In this document: piece by piece, positions 36,429 through 44,440 of the stretch
How the letters are laid out: each line of letters begins with the position of its first letter
Numbering within the stretch: position 1 is the stretch's first letter
From: Pseudomonas sp. GOM7
GTDB taxonomy: Bacteria > Pseudomonadota > Gammaproteobacteria > Pseudomonadales > Pseudomonadaceae
Length of the DNA: 64,000 nt
Assembly: GCF_026723825.1 (NCBI RefSeq)
Contig: NZ_CP113519.1
Location: 3,720,001 to 3,784,000 of the forward strand
Direction: 5' to 3'
Program-made: the position numbers and the translations under genes
Notes under the pieces: model-generated
The model's database searches: none
What the model was told of the DNA's origin: nothing
The model's input: only the letters and a program-made list of their open reading frames with translations

Positions 36429-37192
36429 GCCGCACGATTCTCGAAGTAAGCGGCCTGACCATGCGTTTCGGCGGCCTGCTGGCCGTCAACGGGGTGGGCC
36501 TGAACGTCAAGGAAAAGCAGGTGGTGTCGATGATCGGCCCGAACGGCGCCGGCAAGACCACCGTGTTCAACTGCCTGACCGGCTTCTACCAGCCAAGCTC
36601 AGGCAGCATCCGCTTGAACGGCGAAGCCATCGAAGGCCTGCCGGGGCACAAGATCGCCCGCAAGGGCGTGGTGCGTACCTTCCAGAACGTGCGTCTGTTC
36701 AAGGACATGACCGCGGTGGAAAACCTGCTGATCGCCCAGCACCGCCACCTCAACACCAGCTACCTGGCCGGCCTGTTCAAGACCCCCGCGTTCCGCCGCA
36801 GCGAGCGCGAGGCCATGGAGTACGCCGCGCACTGGCTGGAGCAGGTCGACCTGCTGGAGTTCGCCAACCGCAGCGCCGGCACCCTGGCCTACGGCCAGCA
36901 ACGCCGCCTGGAAATCGCCCGCTGCATGATGACCCGCCCGAGCATCCTCATGCTCGACGAGCCGGCCGCCGGCCTCAACCCGCGCGAGACCGAAGACCTC
37001 AAGGCGCTGATCGCCATGCTGCGTGACCAGCACAATGTCACCGTGCTGCTGATCGAGCACGACATGAAGCTGGTGATGAGCATTTCCGACCACATCTACG
37101 TGATCAACCAGGGCACGCCCCTGGCCGATGGCACGCCGGAGCAGATCCGCAACAACCCGGACGTGATCAAAGCCTATCTGGGGGAGGCGTAA
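36425..37192 (+). CDS. braF: Branched-chain amino acid ABC transporter ATPase (LivG-type)
   Basis: A 255-residue ABC ATPase: Walker A GPNGAGKTT at 38-46, LivG-typical ARKGVVRTFQNVRLF, signature LAYGQQRRLEIAR, Walker B ILMLDEPAAGLNP, and switch His in LLIEHDM. It overlaps braE by 4 bp and braG follows 3 bp later. Confidence 0.95.
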   Translation: MSRTILEVSGLTMRFGGLLAVNGVGLNVKEKQVVSMIGPNGAGKTTVFNCLTGFYQPSSGSIRLNGEAIEGLPGHKIARKGVVRTFQNVRLFKDMTAVENLLIAQHRHLNTSYLAGLFKTPAFRRSEREAMEYAAHWLEQVDLLEFANRSAGTLAYGQQRRLEIARCMMTRPSILMLDEPAAGLNPRETEDLKALIAMLRDQHNVTVLLIEHDMKLVMSISDHIYVINQGTPLADGTPEQIRNNPDVIKAYLGEA

Positions 37193-37195
37193 TCC

Positions 37196-37897
37196 ATGCT
37201 CAGCTTCAACAACGTCTCCACCTTCTACGGCAAGATCCAGGCGCTGCACGACGTCAGCATCGAAGTGCAGAAAGGCGAGATCGTCACCCTGATCGGTGCC
37301 AACGGTGCCGGCAAGTCCACCCTGCTCATGACCCTGTGCGGCAACCCGCGCGCCACCAGTGGCAGCATCCGTTACCTGGGTGAAGAGCTGGTGGGCATGG
37401 ACACCCCGGAGATCATGCGCAAGAGCATCGCCATCGTACCGGAAGGCCGTCGCGTGTTCGCCCGCCTGACCGTCGAGGAAAACCTGGCCATGGGCGGCTT
37501 CTTCGGCAACAAGGCGGACAATCAGGCGCAACTGGACAAGGTGCTGCACCTGTTCCCGCGCCTGAAGGAACGCTTCGCTCAGCGCGCCGGCACCATGAGC
37601 GGCGGCGAGCAGCAGATGCTCGCCATCGGTCGCGCGCTGATGAGCAAGCCCAACCTGCTGCTGCTCGACGAGCCGTCGCTGGGTCTGGCGCCGATCATCA
37701 TTCAGCAGATCTTCGACATCATCGAGCAACTGCGCCAGGACGGTGTGACCGTCTTCCTGGTCGAACAGAACGCCAACCAGGCGCTCAAGCTGGCCGACCG
37801 TGGCTATGTGCTGGAGAACGGCCATATCGTCATGCGCGGCAGCGGCGAAGAGCTGCTCAACGATCCGAAAGTACGCGACGCCTACCTCGGCGGTTGA
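37196..37897 (+). CDS. braG: Branched-chain amino acid ABC transporter ATPase (LivF-type)
   Basis: A 233-residue ABC ATPase: Walker A GANGAGKST at 34-42, IAIVPEGRRVFARLTVEENL (LivF hallmark), signature MSGGEQQMLAIGRALM, Walker B LLLLDEPSLGLAP. It is the last gene of braCDEFG; a REP-like palindrome follows 17 bp after its stop. Confidence 0.95.
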   Translation: MLSFNNVSTFYGKIQALHDVSIEVQKGEIVTLIGANGAGKSTLLMTLCGNPRATSGSIRYLGEELVGMDTPEIMRKSIAIVPEGRRVFARLTVEENLAMGGFFGNKADNQAQLDKVLHLFPRLKERFAQRAGTMSGGEQQMLAIGRALMSKPNLLLLDEPSLGLAPIIIQQIFDIIEQLRQDGVTVFLVEQNANQALKLADRGYVLENGHIVMRGSGEELLNDPKVRDAYLGG

Positions 37898-37914
37898 TCC
37901 GCAGCAGAAGCAAA

Positions 37915-37969
37915 CCGTGGGAGGGGCTTTAGCCGCGACAAAAGCTCGCCGCTAAAGCATCTCCCACGG
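37915..37969. repeat. REP-like palindrome between braG and the UTRA regulator
   Basis: CCGTGGGAG (37915-37923) with CTCCCACGG (37961-37969), and inner GGCTTTAGC with GCTAAAGC, form a long imperfect hairpin. This GGCTTTAGCCGCGA-type sequence is a common Pseudomonas REP pattern. It lies between two convergent genes and may limit readthrough. Confidence 0.8.
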
Positions 37970-37994
37970 TCACCCACCCGCGTGCCGCCCCTCT

Positions 37995-38714
37995 CTACTC
38001 CGGCACCTCGACGCTGACGTGAATGGCGTCGTGTCGCCAGAATTCCACATCGCAATCGATGATGCGCCCGTGCTGATCGCGGTTGACCCGAGTGATGCGC
38101 AATGCCGGGCTGCCCGGTGCCACCCGCAGACTGGCCGCCGCCTCGATGTGCAGCGCCGTGGGCACCATGTCGAAACGCACCCGCCCGTAATGAATACCGT
38201 ACTCGCTGGCATACAGGTCGGTGAGCGAGCGGGTCAGGTCGAAGTCGAGAATCCCCGGAAAATACGCCGGGTTCAGGTAGTGCTCGACGTACAGCACCAG
38301 GCGCCCGTCGATACGCCGCGCCCGGCACACCTGATAGACGCTGGAAAGGGCCGGCAATTCGAGAATCTGACAGACCTGCGCTGATGCAGGAATCAGTCGC
38401 GCGCTCAGCACCTCGGTGGCTGGCACCCGCCCCTGTCCCGCCACCATGGCGTGAAAATGCGTGCGCACCAGCGGGTTGTAGGCAATGCGCGTCGGTGACA
38501 CGAACCAGCCCCGCCGTTCCTCGCGGTAGACCAGCCCCTGCGCTTCCAACTGGCCCAGTGCCTCACGCAAGGTGATGCGTGTGGTGTCGAACAATTCACT
38601 GAGTTTGCGCTCGGCGGGCAACTTGCTGCCCGAGGGCAACAGGCCGCGGTCGATCTGTTCCTGTAAGGCACGGCAGATGGTGGTGACGGCACGCGGCGCT
38701 TCTATACGCATCAA
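37995..38714 (-). CDS. GntR/HutC-family regulator with UTRA domain
   Basis: A 239-residue regulator: GntR winged helix-turn-helix (LPSGSKLPAERKLSELFDTTRITLREALGQLEAQGLVYREERRGWFV) and a C-terminal UTRA ligand domain (about 90-235; VLYVEHYLNPAYFPGILDFDL). It resembles PhnR/PhnF-type regulators of phosphonate or phosphate-ester uptake. A 12-bp palindrome overlaps its own promoter, and a similar site lies before the divergent importer operon, so it probably represses both until its ligand binds. Confidence 0.85.
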   Translation of the reverse strand: MMRIEAPRAVTTICRALQEQIDRGLLPSGSKLPAERKLSELFDTTRITLREALGQLEAQGLVYREERRGWFVSPTRIAYNPLVRTHFHAMVAGQGRVPATEVLSARLIPASAQVCQILELPALSSVYQVCRARRIDGRLVLYVEHYLNPAYFPGILDFDLTRSLTDLYASEYGIHYGRVRFDMVPTALHIEAAASLRVAPGSPALRITRVNRDQHGRIIDCDVEFWRHDAIHVSVEVPE

Positions 38715-38725
38715 TTTTTCCCTTT

Positions 38726-38737
38726 TGGACTAGTCCA
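38726..38737. promoter_or_regulatory. HutC/PhnF-type operator at the regulator promoter
   Basis: TGGACTAGTCCA is a perfect 12-bp palindrome 12 bp upstream of the UTRA regulator start. It resembles the TGGTCTAGACCA-type sites of this regulator family and would mediate autorepression. Confidence 0.65.
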
Positions 38738-38795
38738 GCCCCATTACAGGGCAAAGACCTGCAGCTCATGCTTGTGACAAGCCTAGGCAAAGCAG

Positions 38796-38813
38796 ATGAC
38801 CAAGCGATGACAA
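38796..38813 (-). promoter_or_regulatory. Possible Pho box
   Basis: On the minus strand, TTGTCAT-CGCT-TGGTCAT gives two 7-bp units at 11-bp period, matching CTGTCAT in six and five positions. It lies 80-100 bp upstream of the UTRA regulator. A lone CTGTCAT also occurs at 38943. Weak but in keeping with a phosphorus-related operon. Confidence 0.35.
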
Positions 38814-38978
38814 TGAAGCTACAAGCATCGCTCATGCCAGGCTCCAACCTAGAAAAATCAAGGCTCTAGCCATGGTCTACGCTTGCTGGAAGCGCCTCGC
38901 TGGCGGCACTGGACATCTGCCGTCGGCGCCTGGACACAAAACTGTCATCGAAGGCGCCTAAATTGGCTCAGGTATTGC

Positions 38979-38990
38979 TGATCTAGACCA
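38979..38990. promoter_or_regulatory. HutC/PhnF-type operator in front of the importer operon
   Basis: TGATCTAGACCA differs from the classical TGGTCTAGACCA by one base and lies 25 bp upstream of the binding-protein start, overlapping the expected promoter or leader. Confidence 0.6.
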
Positions 38991-39015
38991 ACACTCACAT
39001 GCAAAGGAGTTTCCG

Positions 39016-40074
39016 ATGAAACAACTGCTGCTGGCTTCTCTGATGGGTTCGGCCATTGCTCTGGCCACCTCCGCCATGGCTGCAGGCCCCGACCTGCAGG
39101 CGCTGGAAAAAGCCGCTCGCGCCGAAGGTACGGTGAACAGCGTGGGCATGCCCGACAGTTGGGCCAACTGGAAGGACACCTGGAACGACCTGAGCACCAA
39201 ATACGGCCTCAAGCACAGTGACACCGACATGAGTTCGGCGCAGGAAATCGCCAAGTTCGCCGCCGAGAAGGACAATGCCACCGCCGATATCGGCGACGTC
39301 GGCGCCGCCTTCGGCCCCATCGCCGTGCAGCAGGGCGTGACCCAACCCTACAAGCCGAGCACCTGGGAGCAGATTCCGGACTGGGCCAAGGACAAGGACG
39401 GCCACTGGATGCTGGCCTACACCGGCTCCATCGCCTTCATCGTCAACAAGCAACTGGTCAAGGACGTGCCACGCTCCTGGGCCGACCTGAAGAACGGCAA
39501 GTACCGCGTCGCCATTGGTGACGTCAGCGCCGCCGCCCAGGCGGTCAATGGCGTGCTGGCCGCCGCCATCGCCAATGGTGGCGACGAGAAGAACATCCAG
39601 CCGGGCCTGGACTTCTTCGCCGCCATCGCCGAGCAGGGCCGCCTGTCGCTGTCCAACCCAACCATCCAGACCCTGGAGAAGGGTGAAGTGGAAGTCGGCA
39701 TCGTCTGGGACTTCAACGGCCTGTCCTACCGCGACCAGATCGACCCGAGCCGCTTCGAGGTGCTGATCCCGTCCGACGGTTCGGTGATCTCCGGCTACAC
39801 CACCATCATCAACAAGTACGCCAAGCACCCCAACGCGGCCAAGCTGGCGCGTGAGTACATCCTCTCCGACGCTGGCCAGATCAACCTGGCCAAGGGCAAT
39901 GCCCGGCCGATCCGCGCCGAGCACCTGACCCTGCCGGCCGAGGTACAGGCCAAGCTGCTGCCCAACGAGCAGTACGCCAAGGTCAAGCCGATCAAGGATG
40001 CTGCCGCCTGGGAAGCCACCTCCAAGGCCCTGCCGCAGATGTGGCAAGAGAACGTGATCATCAATATGGAATAA
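39016..40074 (+). CDS. ABC importer periplasmic binding protein (PBP2, AfuA/PhnS-like)
   Basis: A 352-residue binding protein with a signal peptide ending in TSAMA-AGPD. The fold type (iron/polyamine/phosphonate class, ABC-type FbpA-like) is suggested by GTVNSVGMPDSWANWKD, YTGSIAFIVNKQLVKDVPRSWADLKNGKYRVAIGD and AKLAREYILSDAGQINLAKGNARPIR. Iron-binding tyrosine pairs are not evident, so an organic anion is likelier than Fe(III). It is the first and probably most expressed gene of the operon; AAAGGAG precedes the ATG. Confidence 0.85.
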   Translation: MKQLLLASLMGSAIALATSAMAAGPDLQALEKAARAEGTVNSVGMPDSWANWKDTWNDLSTKYGLKHSDTDMSSAQEIAKFAAEKDNATADIGDVGAAFGPIAVQQGVTQPYKPSTWEQIPDWAKDKDGHWMLAYTGSIAFIVNKQLVKDVPRSWADLKNGKYRVAIGDVSAAAQAVNGVLAAAIANGGDEKNIQPGLDFFAAIAEQGRLSLSNPTIQTLEKGEVEVGIVWDFNGLSYRDQIDPSRFEVLIPSDGSVISGYTTIINKYAKHPNAAKLAREYILSDAGQINLAKGNARPIRAEHLTLPAEVQAKLLPNEQYAKVKPIKDAAAWEATSKALPQMWQENVIINME

Positions 40075-40095
40075 ACCACGCTCGGTGGGAGCGCG

Positions 40096-40182
40096 CGTAG
40101 GGTGGACGACGCTGCATCCGTCCACCTTGCCATTTTGGCGTTTACCCATACGGTGGATCGATAAAGCGCGATCCACCCTACG
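40096..40182. repeat. REP-like double hairpin between binding protein and hydrolase
   Basis: Outer arms CGTAGGGTGGA (40096-40106) and TCCACCCTACG (40172-40182) enclose two smaller hairpins (GGTGGACG...CGTCCACC type and GGTGGATCG...CGATCCACC). This GTAGGGTGGA pattern is a dispersed repeat in several pseudomonads, as I recall. It would buffer expression of the binding protein relative to later genes. Confidence 0.75.
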
Positions 40183-40198
40183 CTTTTCAGGATTCCCC

Positions 40199-41005
40199 AT
40201 GCCCTCCAAGGTCATCCTCGTCGTGCTCGACGGCCTCAGCCACTCGGTCGCACAACACGCCATGGGCCATCTGCACGCCTGGTGCGACGCCGGTCGCGCC
40301 GCCCTCTACCGCCTCGACTGCGAACTGCCGGCGCTGTCGCGCCCGCTCTACGAGGCCATCCTCACTGGCGTGCGCCCCATCGACAGCGGCGTGGTGCACA
40401 ACGATGTCTCGCGCCTATCGCGCGAACGCAGCATCTTCCATTACGCCCGCGATGCCGGCCTGAGCACCGCCGCTGCGGCCTATCACTGGGTCAGCGAGCT
40501 GTACAACCGCTCGCCCTTCATCGCCGTGCGCGACCGGCATACCTGCGATGAGTCGCTGCCGATCCAGTACGGCCATTTCTACTACGCCGACCATTACCCG
40601 GATTCGCACCTGTTCGTCGACGCCGAAAGCCTGCGCCTGCAGCACGCGCCCGACCTGCTGCTGGTGCACCCGATGAACGTCGACGACGCCGGCCACAAGC
40701 ACGGCCTGGACAGCCCCCAGTATCGCAACGCCGCGCGCATGGCCGACGTGCTACTGGCCGAGCATCTGCAGAACTGGGTCGATGCCGGCTATCAGGTGCT
40801 GGTCACCGCCGACCATGGCATGAACATCGACCGCTCGCACAACGGCCTGCTGGCAGAAGAGCGCCAGGTGCCGCTGTTCGTCATCGGCGATGCCTTCAGC
40901 CTCGATGCCACTGCGCGCCCTCGCCAGCTCGAGCTGTGCGGCAGCATCTGCCAGTTGCTCGGCGTACCCCACGACAAACCCTACTGCGCGGAGTTGCTGA
41001 GATGA
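40199..41005 (+). CDS. Alkaline-phosphatase-superfamily hydrolase (nucleotide pyrophosphatase/phosphonoacetate hydrolase type)
   Basis: A 268-residue cytosolic metal hydrolase. The N-terminal VILVVLDGLS carries the first metal-binding Asp, ALSRPLYEAILTG the nucleophile region (Ser or Thr), and NVDDAGHKHG and VTADHGMNI the remaining metal ligands. This plan serves phosphodiesterases, phosphonoacetate hydrolase and phosphomutase-like enzymes. Lacking a signal peptide, it must act on substrate brought in by the adjacent importer. AGGA lies before ATG 40199; the next gene overlaps its stop (ATGA). Confidence 0.82.
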   Translation: MPSKVILVVLDGLSHSVAQHAMGHLHAWCDAGRAALYRLDCELPALSRPLYEAILTGVRPIDSGVVHNDVSRLSRERSIFHYARDAGLSTAAAAYHWVSELYNRSPFIAVRDRHTCDESLPIQYGHFYYADHYPDSHLFVDAESLRLQHAPDLLLVHPMNVDDAGHKHGLDSPQYRNAARMADVLLAEHLQNWVDAGYQVLVTADHGMNIDRSHNGLLAEERQVPLFVIGDAFSLDATARPRQLELCGSICQLLGVPHDKPYCAELLR

Positions 41006-41847
41006 GCGTGCCCTATTCCCGGCGGCGCTGGCTGCCGCTGCTGTTCGTGCTGCCCTTCGCCGCATTCTTCCTGGTGTTCCAGGTGGCGCCGCTGGTGTGG
41101 GTGGCGCTCAACAGCCTGAACAGCCCCACGGGCTGGGGCCTGGGCAATTTCGAGAAGATCTTCGCCTCGCGCTTCTACCGGCAGGCGATCCAGCACAGCC
41201 TGGAGATCGCCTTCTGGTCGAGCCTGTTCGGCATGGCCATCGCCATCCTCGGCAGCTACTCGCTGCGCCAGGTGGACTCGAAGCTGCGCGACTTCGTCAT
41301 TGCCTTCTCCAACATGACCAGTAATTTTTCAGGGGTACCGCTGGCCTTCGCCTTCATCATCCTGCTCGGCTTCAACGGCGCGCTGACCCTGCTGCTGATC
41401 CAGCTCGGCCTGATCGAGAGCTTCAACCTCTACTCGAAGAACGGCCTGATCGTGCTCTACACCTACTTCCAGATCCCCCTCGGCGTGCTGCTGCTCTATC
41501 CCGCCTTCGACGCCCTGCGCCAGGACTGGCGCGAGTCCGCCGCACTGCTCGGCGCCGGCACCTGGGATTTCTGGCGCCACATCGGCCTGCCGGTGCTGAC
41601 CCCGGCGCTGCTCGGCACCTTCGTCATCCTCCTGGCCAACGCCCTGGGCGCTTACGCCACGGTGTACTACCTGACCACCGGCAACTTCAACGTGATGCCC
41701 ATTCGTATCGCGGCACTGGTCTCCGGTGACATCTCGCTGGACCCGAACCTGGCCAGCGCCCTGTCGATGGTTCTGGTCGGGCTGATGGTGCTGATCACCG
41801 TCGTCCACCAGCTACTGCTGAAAAGGAGCCAGCATGTCACGCGCTGA
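41002..41847 (+). CDS. ABC importer permease 1
   Basis: A 281-residue permease with about six membrane helices, beginning RRRWLPLLFVLPFAAFFLVFQVAPLVWVALNSLNSP. The coupling EAA-like loop is ESAALLGAGTWDFWRHIGLPVLTPALLG. It is of the PotB/PhnU class and pairs with the next permease. Start ATG 41002 overlaps the hydrolase stop; its end overlaps the next start by 14 bp. Confidence 0.88.
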   Translation: MSVPYSRRRWLPLLFVLPFAAFFLVFQVAPLVWVALNSLNSPTGWGLGNFEKIFASRFYRQAIQHSLEIAFWSSLFGMAIAILGSYSLRQVDSKLRDFVIAFSNMTSNFSGVPLAFAFIILLGFNGALTLLLIQLGLIESFNLYSKNGLIVLYTYFQIPLGVLLLYPAFDALRQDWRESAALLGAGTWDFWRHIGLPVLTPALLGTFVILLANALGAYATVYYLTTGNFNVMPIRIAALVSGDISLDPNLASALSMVLVGLMVLITVVHQLLLKRSQHVTR

Positions 41848-42622
41848 TGTCAGCCTCTACCACCGCATCGTGGTCTGGCTGCTATTCCTCATCCTCCTGC
41901 TGCCCCTGGCCGGCACCCTGCTCTACTCACTGGCCACCACCTGGTCGGCGACCATCCTGCCGGACGGCCTGACGCTCAAGTGGTACGCCGCGCTGTGGAG
42001 CGACGAGCGCTTCCTGCGCGCCTTCGGCCAGTCGCTGCTGGTGTGCTTCGGTGCCCTGGCGTTGTCGGTGGTGTTGATCCTGCCGCTGATGTTCGTGGTG
42101 CACTACCACTTCCCCAGACTCGACGCGCTGATGAACGTGCTGATCCTGCTGCCGTTCGCCGTACCGCCGGTGGTGTCCTCGGTGGGCCTGCTGCAACTCT
42201 ATGGCTCCGGCCCGCTGGCGATGACCGGCACGCCGTGGATCCTGCTCGGCTGCTACTTCACCATCGCCCTGCCGTTCATGTACCGCGCCATCGCCAACAA
42301 CCTGCAGGCGATCAACCTGCGCGACCTGATGGACGCCGCCCACCTGCTCGGCGCCAGCACCTGGAAGGCCGCGTTTCTGGTGGTGCTGCCGAACCTGCGC
42401 AAGGGTCTGATGGTGTCGCTGTTCCTGTCGTTCAGCTTCCTGTTCGGCGAGTTCGTCTTCGCCAACATGCTGGTGGGCACCCGTTACGAGACGCTGCAGG
42501 TGTACCTGAACAACATGCGCAACAGCAGCGGCCACTTCAACAGTGCACTGGTGATCTCCTACTTCTTCTTCGTCCTGGTGTTCACCTGGGCGGCCAACCG
42601 TTTGAACAGGGACAAGGCATGA
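41834..42622 (+). CDS. ABC importer permease 2
   Basis: A 262-residue permease of the PotC/PhnV class with six predicted helices; the ATPase-coupling loop is MDAAHLLGASTWKAAFLVVLPNLRKGLM. AGGAG precedes ATG 41834 within the end of the first permease. Its stop overlaps the ATPase start (ATGA). Confidence 0.88.
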   Translation: MSRADVSLYHRIVVWLLFLILLLPLAGTLLYSLATTWSATILPDGLTLKWYAALWSDERFLRAFGQSLLVCFGALALSVVLILPLMFVVHYHFPRLDALMNVLILLPFAVPPVVSSVGLLQLYGSGPLAMTGTPWILLGCYFTIALPFMYRAIANNLQAINLRDLMDAAHLLGASTWKAAFLVVLPNLRKGLMVSLFLSFSFLFGEFVFANMLVGTRYETLQVYLNNMRNSSGHFNSALVISYFFFVLVFTWAANRLNRDKA

Positions 42623-43605
42623 GCTTGCTGAGCATCCAGAACCTGCATAAAAGCTACGGCGACACCCGTATCTTCAGCGACATCAACTGCGAGATCGGCC
42701 AGGGCGAGTTCGTCACCCTGCTCGGCCCCTCCGGCTGCGGCAAGTCCACCCTGCTGCGCTGCATCGCCGGCCTGACCGATGTCGACGGCGGGCGCATCGT
42801 TCTTAGCGGCGAGGATTTGGTGCCACTGCCGCCGCAAAAACGCGGCATCGGCATGGTGTTCCAGAGCTATGCGTTGTTCCCCAACATGAGCGTGGCGCAG
42901 AACGTCGCCTTCGGATTGCGCATGCAGAAAGTGGCCAAGGCCGAAAGCGAGCAGCGCGTGCGCGAGGCACTGGAGATGGTCGAGCTGGGCGACTTCGCCG
43001 CCCGCTACCCGCACCAGCTCTCCGGCGGCCAGTGCCAGCGCGTGGCACTGGCCCGCTCGCTGGTTACCCGCCCACGCTTGCTGCTGCTCGACGAACCGCT
43101 GTCGGCACTCGATGCCCGTATCCGCAAGCACCTGCGCGAGCAGATCCGCGCCATCCAGCAGGAACTGAACCTGACGACGATCTTCGTCACCCATGACCAG
43201 GAAGAGGCGCTGACCATGAGCGACCGTATCTTCCTGATGAACGCCGGGCAGATCGTCCAGAGCGGCGACGCCGAAACCCTCTACACCGCGCCGGTGGATG
43301 CCTTCGCAGCCGGCTTCATCGGCAACTACAACCTGCTCGAGGCCGACGCCGCCAGCCGCCTGCTCGGCCAGCCGCTAACCTCGCGCGTGGCCATCCGCCC
43401 CGAGGCCATCGCCTTCGCTGACAGCGGCATCGCCGCGCAAATCCTTGGCCACAGCCTGCTCGGCAACGTCATCCGCTACCGCGTCGAGGCGCAGGGCTGC
43501 CAGTTGCTGGTGGACGTGCTCAACCGCTCGGCCGCCGACCTGCATGGCAACGGCCAGGCGGTCAGCCTGCAGATCGACGCAGCCGCGATCCGGGAGGTGG
43601 CGTGA
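42619..43605 (+). CDS. ABC importer ATPase
   Basis: A 328-residue ATPase of the PotA/FbpC/PhnT class: Walker A GPSGCGKST at 36-44, Q-loop GMVFQSYALFPNMSV, signature LSGGQCQRVALARSL, Walker B LLLLDEPLSALD, His switch FVTHDQEEAL, and a C-terminal TOBE-like regulatory domain (about 240-328). Powers the importer formed by the two permeases. Confidence 0.92.
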   Translation: MSLLSIQNLHKSYGDTRIFSDINCEIGQGEFVTLLGPSGCGKSTLLRCIAGLTDVDGGRIVLSGEDLVPLPPQKRGIGMVFQSYALFPNMSVAQNVAFGLRMQKVAKAESEQRVREALEMVELGDFAARYPHQLSGGQCQRVALARSLVTRPRLLLLDEPLSALDARIRKHLREQIRAIQQELNLTTIFVTHDQEEALTMSDRIFLMNAGQIVQSGDAETLYTAPVDAFAAGFIGNYNLLEADAASRLLGQPLTSRVAIRPEAIAFADSGIAAQILGHSLLGNVIRYRVEAQGCQLLVDVLNRSAADLHGNGQAVSLQIDAAAIREVA

Positions 43606-44258
43606 TGGCGCTGGCGATCTTCGATCTCGACGAAACCCTGATCCATGGCGACTGCGCCAGCCTGTGGACGGAGGAAATGGTGAAGATCGGCTGGGCCGAT
43701 GGCGAATCCTTCATCGCCCAGGAGCAGGAGCTGATGCACCAGTACGCCGCCGGTACCCTGGCCATGGAAGACTACATGGCCTTTACCCTGTCGCCCCTGG
43801 TTGGCCGCACGCCCGAGGAAGTCGCCCATGTGGTCGAGCCCTTCGTCGAGGACGTGATCGAGCCGATTTTCTACAGCGACGCCAGCCGCTGCCTGGCCGC
43901 GCACCGTCAGGCCGGCGACCGCCTGCTGGTGATCTCCGCCTCGGCGCATTTTCTGGTCAGCGCCATCGCCGAACGCTTCGGCATCAGTGATGCGCTGGCC
44001 ATCGACCTGGAGGTGCAGCACGGGTTCTACAGCGGGCGTACCGAAGGGGTACTGACCTACCGCGAAGGCAAGGTGACGCGCCTGCATGCCTGGCTCGCCG
44101 AACAGGGCGAGAGCCTGGCCGGTGCCAGCTTCTATTCCGATTCGCGTAACGACCTGCCGCTGTTGCAGGTGGTGGACAGGCCGTTCACGGTCAACCCCGA
44201 TCCTACCCTGCGCGCCCACGCCGAGCGGGCTGGCTGGCCGATCCTGCATTGGCGCTGA
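43605..44258 (+). CDS. HAD-IB family phosphatase
   Basis: A 217-residue haloacid-dehalogenase phosphatase of the SerB-like IB group. Motif I is IFDLDETLIHGD with nucleophile Asp 7, motif II LLVISASAHF, and motif III/IV GASFYSDSRNDLPLL. ATG 43605 is chosen, since GGAGG lies 7 nt upstream; GTG 43602 is possible. It ends the operon and, together with the alkaline-phosphatase-like enzyme, suggests import of a phosphorylated or phosphonate compound that is dephosphorylated inside. Confidence 0.87.
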   Translation: MALAIFDLDETLIHGDCASLWTEEMVKIGWADGESFIAQEQELMHQYAAGTLAMEDYMAFTLSPLVGRTPEEVAHVVEPFVEDVIEPIFYSDASRCLAAHRQAGDRLLVISASAHFLVSAIAERFGISDALAIDLEVQHGFYSGRTEGVLTYREGKVTRLHAWLAEQGESLAGASFYSDSRNDLPLLQVVDRPFTVNPDPTLRAHAERAGWPILHWR

Positions 44259-44400
44259 GGCGCGGTTCGGTGGCCATGCCGCGGGATCCTTTCGGTTTCA
44301 TCTCGTAGCCCGGATGCAATCCGGGGAAGCCTGGCACTGCCACCCAGCCCGCCGTCAGCCGTGGTGCGCACAGCGCACCCTACAGGGCTGAGGCGCGGTT
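44254..44400. repeat. Repeat cluster flanked by a 14-bp direct repeat
   Basis: GCTGAGGCGCGGTT occurs at 44254-44267 (over the HAD stop codon) and again at 44387-44400. Between them lie a CGTAGCCCGGATGCAATCCGGG hairpin-type repeat and the first copy of a 33-bp repeat (44356-44388). The layout looks like an inserted repeat unit with a duplicated target, or a string of REP-like units. Confidence 0.55.
44356..44388 (+). repeat. 33-bp direct repeat, copy 1
   Basis: Starts CAGCCGTGGTGCGC and ends CACCCTACAGGGC. A second copy at 45448-45480 differs at one base. The two flank repeat element 2 in direct orientation, about 1.09 kb apart. Confidence 0.8.
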
Positions 44401-44440
44401 TAGACTTCAGGCTATTTGAGGAGTGTCGGGGAAAGTCAGC

